Below are positions 1 through 4,399 of a DNA stretch of 7,338 nt, piece after piece. The DNA lies in contig JASHPC010000306.1 in assembly GCA_030038335.1 (NCBI GenBank), positions 1 through 7,338 of the forward strand. The letters run 5' to 3'. The notes under the pieces are model-generated. The model was not told where the DNA came from. It worked only from the letters and a program-made list of their open reading frames with translations, and made no database searches. The first letter of the stretch is position 1. Each line of letters begins with the position of its first letter. This stretch comes from Vulcanimicrobiota bacterium (lineage in GTDB: Bacteria; Vulcanimicrobiota; Vulcanimicrobiia; Vulcanimicrobiales; Vulcanimicrobiaceae). Made by a program: the position numbers and the translations under genes.

Positions 1-694
1 TCGGACCCTGCGGAAACGACTCATCAAAGTCGCGATAAAAGTTGTCTATACTTTTCTTCTTATCTTGCATGCCCGCCATCATGGCGATGATCAATTCGCT
101 CGTCAATTCTACTTCCTGCATGCGTGCGATATTTGTCTCAGATGCAATGTGATTCCGTCGCCAGTATTCAATATGTTCCAGCGCCAACGAGTAGCACGTC
201 TGCTTAAAGAAGCCGAAATAGTTCCCATTCCTCAGCTCCTGCGCGTTTAGCTTTATTGCATTAATGTTGACGCGAGCAAATATGTTTAGAACATCGGCGT
301 CGGAAACGCCCTGTAAAATCTCACAGCTGAAAGGGTAACTGCGGATTGCGTCTTGGTCGGCCTCAGTGAGATCATCGTAACGTTTTCCGCGATAGGCCTC
401 GCCCACGACCTTACTAAGCTTATAGTCTCCAGCGACAAAGTCTAGGACGGCGCTTATCCTTTGTTGCCCGTCGACAACTTCGCGGAGTGTCTTTGTCTTC
501 GCCTCATTTTGCCGAAGGCGCAAGTATATGGCTGGAATTGGTAATCCTAGAATCAAAGTCTCAATTAGGTTCGAGCGCGCGGGGTTCTTCCAAACACCGC
601 GCCGCTGGAATTTGGGTGTTATGTCCAGTGCTTGAGAGGCTTTAAACTGCATAAAGTCTAGCGCCGTATACGATGTGCGGTGTGGCCTGACCAT
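1..694 (-). CDS. DUF262 / GmrSD N-terminal (ParB-like nuclease fold) protein, C-terminus cut off by window edge
   Basis: I translated this from the reverse strand: 231 residues from an ATG at 694-692, open to the window edge. The N-terminal half carries the DUF262 signature: a PKFQRRGVW segment (res. 27-35), VVDGQQRISAV (73-83, the DGQQR motif of the ParB/Srx-like fold), and FARVNINAIKLNAQELRNG (139-157), matching the family pattern of a Phe-Arg-x-Asn stretch followed by Leu-Asn-x-Gln-Glu-Leu-Arg. DUF262 proteins include the GmrSD type IV restriction enzyme and several phage-defence proteins, where this domain binds or hydrolyses nucleotide and controls a C-terminal nuclease such as an HNH domain. 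Any such C-terminal domain would lie outside the window. A GAGGAG ribosome-binding site sits 7 nt upstream of the ATG. The gene follows cas1 on the same strand after a 73-bp gap, but its GC is visibly lower (sampled lines 43-52%). It may therefore be cargo or a neighbouring defence gene of other origin. The family call is firm; the role is inferred. Confidence 0.88.
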   Translation of the reverse strand, partial: MVRPHRTSYTALDFMQFKASQALDITPKFQRRGVWKNPARSNLIETLILGLPIPAIYLRLRQNEAKTKTLREVVDGQQRISAVLDFVAGDYKLSKVVGEAYRGKRYDDLTEADQDAIRSYPFSCEILQGVSDADVLNIFARVNINAIKLNAQELRNGNYFGFFKQTCYSLALEHIEYWRRNHIASETNIARMQEVELTSELIIAMMAGMQDKKKSIDNFYRDFDESFPQGP

Positions 695-701
695 CAATAG
701 T

Positions 702-707
702 CTCCTC
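702..707 (-). promoter_or_regulatory. Ribosome-binding site for the DUF262 gene
   Basis: Reads GAGGAG on the minus strand, 7 nt before the ATG at 694-692. It supports that start and shows the gene has its own translation signal rather than being coupled to cas1. Confidence 0.75.
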
Positions 708-740
708 GGGGAACTAGCTGGGCTCTTGTAATGACGATCC

Positions 741-764
741 AGATTAAGAGGCCCGGATTAATCT
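741..764. repeat. Small inverted repeat (7-bp arms) immediately downstream of cas1
   Basis: AGATTAA (741-747) pairs with TTAATCT (758-764) around a 10-nt GC-rich loop. The right arm also contains the palindrome GATTAATC (756-763), and GATTAA recurs directly at 742-747 and 756-761. It begins 3 nt past the cas1 stop, so it could be a 3' hairpin for the cas1 transcript. No T-run follows on the minus strand, so it is not a standard intrinsic terminator. It could instead be a protein-binding palindrome or part of an element end. Confidence 0.35.
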
Positions 765-767
765 CTT

Positions 768-2132
768 CTATTTAGCGCCCCGATATCGACGCCTGTGAGC
801 AGCCCTTCTCGCTCGCATTTCATCTGGCGAGAGTCCAAGGCTTCGGTGCCGGTTGCTTTCGGCCAGCTTCGCGCCACGCTTCTTCGCCGCCTCGCCGCCA
901 TGGCCGGGGTTAAGCCCCGCTGCCCGCATTTCCGAGAGTCGTGCCCGAGCCTTCTCAATCGGCTTCGCGACCTCCACGCTGTAACGCAAGTAGCACTGCC
1001 GCCCGCAGAACTTCAATCCTTTGCGCGGCAACGACTCCTTGCAGTATGCGCACGTGGTTTGCGCCCACGTCTCGCGCCGCTGCGAGATTGGCTTCGGCGC
1101 GGTGCGAAAGAGCTTCAGGGGAACCGCGATCCGTCGCAACTGCTTCGCATAGTCGTTCGCAAGTTCAAGCGCCGCCTTTGCGAAGCCAGGCATCAGCCTT
1201 CTACTAAGAAGCTCTGTGAGATCGGGGTCGAGCCGCACGATCCCATCGCGCAGTTCATGGAACCATGCTGGGTGCAGTTTCTCCTTATGAAGCAATTCCA
1301 ACGCCCAGACGTCGGCCTTCGCTCGCAGCGGCTCCAGTAAGTCGAAGATGAACGATTCTCGCAGTCGAGCATCGGTGTGAAGAAGCCCTAGATCGGGATC
1401 GAGACCTATGGCCTCGCAAGCGACTCGCGTTTCAACCTCAAGTAACGTGTACGCGTAATTCAGAATTGCATTGAACGGATCGGTGGCATCGCGCACCCGG
1501 CCACGCCTCCCACCGGCTCGCGGCGAGACTGCTGCCCAATGCGCGGGAATGCGCTTATACGCCCACTCACGCCATGGCAAGGGCGTTGCCGTGAGAAGGT
1601 CCCAGTACGCCTGTGCCGCGTTCCCTTCGAGCACGAGAAAATCATCGAGTGTTTTCCCGTTCGCAAGAGAAGCCTTGCAACTCGCAATTTGCTTTATCGC
1701 AGCGTTACGCGCTGTTGCATTGCCAATGTGAAGCGCCGGAAAATCCTGTGCTATCGTGTGCGCCTGCGAATCCATCTTGCGGCCGAGCAGATACCGCGCG
1801 AGGGCCAGCGCTTCATCCGTTGTGCCGCTCACGGCTTGGGCGCGTTTTACCGGACCATCATGCGGGGCATCGGGCACCATACAGTTCAGAAGCGTGCTAT
1901 CCGAGGCAACGAAAGAGAGTGCGATTCCCTTCCGCGCACACCAGTCGATGGCGGGCATCGAGAGGACTCCTCCCGGCGCTCGAATGACAATGCGCTTCAC
2001 GCCGCATCGACCGCGTGCAAGTCGCGTCTCGCGCGCTTTGCCCTCGGCCGGAAACCCGTCGCGTATTACGAGATGACCTCGATCAACGTTGAGCGATGCA
2101 TTGTATCCTTCGACCACAAGGATGTCAGACAC
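768..2132 (-). CDS. cas1: Stand-alone Cas1 integrase (casposase-like) with C-terminal zinc module
   Basis: A 454-aa Cas1-family protein, a metal-dependent DNA integrase. Residues 3-90 match the N-terminal beta domain, with the typical opening LVVEGYNASLNVDRGHLVIRDG and a PAIDWCARKGIALSFV stretch. Residues 95-340 are the helical catalytic domain with all expected active-site residues: E169 in VLEGNAAQAYW, H252 in GLLH, and D264/E267 in FDLLEP. The DPFNAILNYAYTLLE helix (218-232) is also typical. Beyond a usual Cas1 of about 300-340 aa there is a C-terminal extension: a zinc-knuckle-like C361-x2-C364...C376-x3-C380 and a very basic tail ending in an RRAAHRRRYRG-type stretch. The start is GTG at 2132-2130. 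It has GGAGGG 4 nt upstream, overlaps the stop of the upstream 358-aa gene by 8 nt, and sits where Cas1 homology begins. A longer reading from 2249 would add 39 residues inside that gene with no homology. No cas2, adaptation partner, effector or repeat array is present. With a divergent PolB/HNH/HTH operon beside it, a casposase-like role is the best inference; a domesticated solo Cas1 is the alternative. Confidence 0.93.
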   Translation of the reverse strand: MSDILVVEGYNASLNVDRGHLVIRDGFPAEGKARETRLARGRCGVKRIVIRAPGGVLSMPAIDWCARKGIALSFVASDSTLLNCMVPDAPHDGPVKRAQAVSGTTDEALALARYLLGRKMDSQAHTIAQDFPALHIGNATARNAAIKQIASCKASLANGKTLDDFLVLEGNAAQAYWDLLTATPLPWREWAYKRIPAHWAAVSPRAGGRRGRVRDATDPFNAILNYAYTLLEVETRVACEAIGLDPDLGLLHTDARLRESFIFDLLEPLRAKADVWALELLHKEKLHPAWFHELRDGIVRLDPDLTELLSRRLMPGFAKAALELANDYAKQLRRIAVPLKLFRTAPKPISQRRETWAQTTCAYCKESLPRKGLKFCGRQCYLRYSVEVAKPIEKARARLSEMRAAGLNPGHGGEAAKKRGAKLAESNRHRSLGLSPDEMRARRAAHRRRYRGAK

Positions 2133-3201
2133 TATGCCCTCCGTTTGGAATACGCTCGTCGCCGCCTCGATAACCTGCCACAAGGCGAGCAGTCGTATCC
2201 CGTATCGATGTAATACTTGAAAGCGCCGAATCGAGTTCGTCAGTATCATCTGCGACGAATCCGCGCAGCCTTGCTAATGCTACGGGGGTCGTCAAGGTGT
2301 CGTAAGCCAAAGCATAGACCCAAGTGTTCAGGTAGTGCATCGTCAGCGCACTGTCAGCACTCTCGAAGCGCAAATTCGCCTCTGGATAGAGACCTACGTC
2401 TACGGTGAGTGTCACGCCTAAGGCCGCGGTGATACGCGTAATGAGCGGCCCAAATTGTCGCATGATCGATAACGTGGATTGAATCACTTCCGCAGATGGC
2501 TCAGTCAGCATGTTTTTCGGAAACCTGTTCTGTCCGTCGATGAGAAAGTAAGGGCGCGCCATATTAAGCAGATTTGCCGCGACAGGTAGCAAAGGCATCA
2601 CGTCGCCTTCGTGTAGCCCAGCATCCAGAGCGACGCCTAAAATAGAGCGCTCCGTAATGCTTGTGTTGTTGTATGCTGCATCGAGAAGAATGCAGAAAAG
2701 ATGAGCCAGCGCTGTGTGTAGAGCACCCATGCGGGGCGATCGCTTTATGACGGACCTGGGAATCACGGAATGTGCTAGCTGTTTCGCGAGATGCGGGATG
2801 CGTCTCGGATGGAATCCTGGGCCAGACCAGTCATTCCGGCGATGCAGTTCACGGTCAAACGCAGACTGCATCAAGGCGACGCGCTTGCAGCCGGATACGT
2901 GAACACGTGGTAGCGGAACTGTATGGTAGCCAAGGCAGGCGAGTTCGAAGGCGAGCCCGTCATGATCCCTCTCCAGCGAGAACGCTTTCTCAACGCGCAG
3001 CACAAAACGAAGGTCGCACATCCCCCGTTCGCTGATACATGCTTTGCCAGTCATTGCGATTCCGTAGGGAGTCTTCAGCCGCTGCCATCTGTCAGGACTA
3101 AGCTCGAAGCCTTCGACTGAAAGCTCGGCGATTGCATCAGCCACGCTGATGCCCATTATGCCATCATCCACTTTGGTATATTCGACGGCAGCCCCCGTCA
3201 C
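2125..3201 (-). CDS. Unknown protein translationally coupled to Cas1
   Basis: A 358-aa protein I do not recognise. The N-terminal ~130 residues look mixed alpha/beta with scattered cysteines (C55, C62, C89, C105), which do not form a clear zinc site. Residues ~135-340 are mostly helical, with segments such as LAHLFCILLDAAYNN (165-179) and a histidine/tryptophan-rich stretch MHYLNTWVYALAYD (288-301). I see no signal peptide, membrane segment, nuclease motif or HTH. Its TGA (2127-2125) lies inside the first codons of cas1 (shared GTGTCTGA), so the two are almost certainly made together, suggesting a Cas1 partner or an element-specific recombination or targeting factor. The start is uncertain. 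GTG at 3201 gives the longest frame but has no clear Shine-Dalgarno; ATG at 3156 (residue 16) is equally plausible and would give 343 aa. No resemblance to Cas2 or Cas4 is apparent: it is too long for Cas2, and the PD-(D/E)xK and Fe-S cysteine pattern of Cas4 is not seen. Confidence 0.82.
   Translation of the reverse strand: MTGAAVEYTKVDDGIMGISVADAIAELSVEGFELSPDRWQRLKTPYGIAMTGKACISERGMCDLRFVLRVEKAFSLERDHDGLAFELACLGYHTVPLPRVHVSGCKRVALMQSAFDRELHRRNDWSGPGFHPRRIPHLAKQLAHSVIPRSVIKRSPRMGALHTALAHLFCILLDAAYNNTSITERSILGVALDAGLHEGDVMPLLPVAANLLNMARPYFLIDGQNRFPKNMLTEPSAEVIQSTLSIMRQFGPLITRITAALGVTLTVDVGLYPEANLRFESADSALTMHYLNTWVYALAYDTLTTPVALARLRGFVADDTDELDSALSSITSIRDTTARLVAGYRGGDERIPNGGHSV
2137..2142 (-). 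promoter_or_regulatory. Ribosome-binding site deciding the cas1 GTG start
   Basis: Reads GGAGGG on the minus strand, 4 nt before GTG 2132-2130 and inside the last codons of the 358-aa gene. It favours the 454-aa Cas1 over the longer upstream reading and supports translational coupling. Confidence 0.65.
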
Positions 3202-3269
3202 TCCGCGCGAAGTTGTCAGTCCTTAGGCGAGTTCGCTGCTGAATCTCGCGTCGGAAAGGAGTGCGGAAC
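3199..3269. promoter_or_regulatory. Divergent control region with a nested symmetric element
   Basis: These bases separate the minus-strand 358-aa/cas1 operon from the plus-strand HTH/HNH/polB operon, so both promoters should lie here or just inside the flanking genes. A perfect 10-bp palindrome GCGAgtTCGC (3227-3236) sits at the centre. A wider inverted pair, CACTCC (3199-3204) and GGAGTG (3258-3263), is centred at almost the same point, 3231. The arrangement is what an operator for a dimeric repressor could look like, and the first plus-strand gene encodes an HTH protein. A TTGTCA (3213-3218) resembles a -35 box but no good -10 follows at 16-18 bp, so no promoter is assigned. The outer right arm overlaps the plus-strand ribosome-binding site, so it may be coincidental. 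Confidence 0.4.
3256..3261 (+). promoter_or_regulatory. Ribosome-binding site for the HTH gene
   Basis: AAGGAG, 8 nt before the ATG at 3270. It chooses this ATG over the in-frame GTG at 3261, which overlaps the site itself. Confidence 0.8.
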
Positions 3270-3758
3270 ATGCCCAAATCATCCCGACCTTCAGGAACAC
3301 CATCATACGCGCGTAGCGAGGCGTACAGGAGAGTTCTCGACGCGATAGCTCTCGCACGCAGAAACCGAGATATGTCGCTCTCTAACGCCGCCAAAATGAG
3401 CGGTACGACGCTTTCCAGCATCCGCAAATACGCGTCGGAGGCCTTAGAGCCTGGCTCTTGTAAAGTCAAGCCGACGGATCGACTGCCGCGGCTTCCAATG
3501 TGGATGCTAACGCCTCATGGCATGGTGTCCGTGATCCCAGCAAACTCCGTGGTCGCCAAGAGGCTCGCGCGCCACGCGAATGCAGTTCGCGAATACGTCA
3601 ATTATGGCAATGCAAGAGCCCTGACGCCGTTTCGGGGGCGATCAGTTCGAAGCGAGGGAGAGGTATACGAGTTCGTTACCGATCTTCGTACAATTAACCG
3701 CCTAGCGCGCGCGGGAGCTATCTATTTCCTCGATATCTATGACTCGGGGGACGAGTGA
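3270..3758 (+). CDS. Small helix-turn-helix protein, first gene of the polB operon
   Basis: A 162-aa basic protein. Residues ~20-59 (RRVLDAIALARR... then MSLSNAAKMSGTTLSSIRKYASEAL) form a probable HTH of the Xre/MerR-like kind: a helix, then a LSNAAKMSG first DNA helix and a TTLSSIRKYA recognition helix. The rest has no assigned domain. Residues 86-160 contain a central VNYGNARALTPFRGRSV segment and end in an acidic helix (LARAGAIYFLDIYDSGDE), giving a basic-to-acidic layout. The likely role is regulator of the divergent promoters or DNA-binding accessory factor for the element. HTH proteins are recurrent casposon genes, but no specific family is recognised. Its TGA overlaps the ATG of the next gene (TGATG, 3756-3760), so the two are co-translated. 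The start is ATG 3270, chosen by the AAGGAG site 8 nt upstream. Confidence 0.78.
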   Translation: MPKSSRPSGTPSYARSEAYRRVLDAIALARRNRDMSLSNAAKMSGTTLSSIRKYASEALEPGSCKVKPTDRLPRLPMWMLTPHGMVSVIPANSVVAKRLARHANAVREYVNYGNARALTPFRGRSVRSEGEVYEFVTDLRTINRLARAGAIYFLDIYDSGDE

Positions 3759-4399
3759 TGGATAATTATTCACGCGAAATTCGGCGTCAGGCGCGCATAA
3801 CGAACAAGCTCCTACGCCTCAAGACGGAACAGCCATTCTGCATTTACTGCGGCATGACGGACTGCCGATGCCTCCTGCGACCGGATGAGCGCAGCATGCT
3901 CCGGTGCCGAAACTGCGACGCCAAGCGCCGTCGGTGGACGACAGAAGCGCTTGATCAGAGACTCGCTGCTTTCCAAGCCGCGGGATATCGGACTCCCGCG
4001 TGCGTCGCGTGCAACGAAAGCGATCTCCGCACGCTCGAATGCGACCATCTCGCAGGCGAGGCAAATAGCAGCTTCATCGAGCCATTGTGCCTGAACTGCC
4101 ATGCGATCAAATCAGACGAGGCCGAAGATGCGCCCTGGGCATCACTGCGACTGCGCGATCCCGAGCGATCAGCGCTCGTCCTGCAGGCCGCATTCGAGTT
4201 TGGCCTGGCTGTTGTACTCGGGCTCTATGTTGCGGCATCGAGTGACGACCCCAGTGAAGCCGCTCGAACGGCTTTCTTTGGTCTCGCCGCGGCGGCGCTC
4301 ATAGCATGGGCGCTGTGGAACCTTGCAGCAAACGAGCACTTCACAAGCATCCTTGGCCCAGGTTATGACAAGGCGATTAACGCTGAGGTGCCACGGTGA
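3758..4399 (+). CDS. HNH-type zinc protein with C-terminal two-helix membrane hairpin
   Basis: 213 aa from ATG 3758; a GTG at 3755 would add one residue. There are three parts. (a) Residues 28-53 form a cysteine-rich module, C28-x2-C31 and C50-x2-C53 with extra C36 and C38, likely zinc-binding. (b) Residues 82-118 form an HNH (beta-beta-alpha-metal) core: C82-x2-C85, ECDH with D96/H97, then LC111-x2-C114-H115-x2-K. This is the general pattern of HNH nicking or double-strand endonucleases such as those in phages, restriction systems and casposons. The central Asn is not at its usual place before the second Cys pair (S105/F106 there; N103 is nearby), so activity is uncertain. (c) Residues ~141-160 and ~171-191 are two hydrophobic segments (a LAVVLGLYVAA-type run and an AFFGLAAAALIAWALW run) joined by an acidic loop SSDDPSEAAR, predicting a membrane hairpin with both ends on the cytoplasmic side. 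Such an anchor is unusual for a mobile-element HNH protein. The stop overlaps the polB GTG (GTGA, 4396-4399). Confidence 0.83.
   Translation: MDNYSREIRRQARITNKLLRLKTEQPFCIYCGMTDCRCLLRPDERSMLRCRNCDAKRRRWTTEALDQRLAAFQAAGYRTPACVACNESDLRTLECDHLAGEANSSFIEPLCLNCHAIKSDEAEDAPWASLRLRDPERSALVLQAAFEFGLAVVLGLYVAASSDDPSEAARTAFFGLAAAALIAWALWNLAANEHFTSILGPGYDKAINAEVPR
4385..4390 (+). promoter_or_regulatory. Ribosome-binding site for polB inside the HNH gene
   Basis: GAGGTG, 5 nt before the GTG at 4396. It supports the GTGA overlap start and coupling of polB to the HNH gene. Confidence 0.55.

Noticed and set aside
65..250. 61-codon plus-strand frame at the left end
   Set aside because: It is antisense to the DUF262 gene, whose motifs are unmistakable on the other strand.
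795..2213. Plus-strand open frames opposite cas1, including ones of 181 and 224 codons
   Set aside because: They are antisense to a clearly recognised Cas1 and show no domain or plausible start context; they are shadows of its codon bias.
2133..2249. N-terminal extension of Cas1 from an upstream start at 2249
   Set aside because: It lies wholly inside the coupled 358-aa gene and adds 39 residues before the Cas1 beta domain. A GGAGGG site directly precedes the GTG at 2132.
3213..3218. TTGTCA as the -35 box of a sigma-70 promoter
   Set aside because: No acceptable -10 hexamer follows at 16-18 bp, so no promoter position is claimed.
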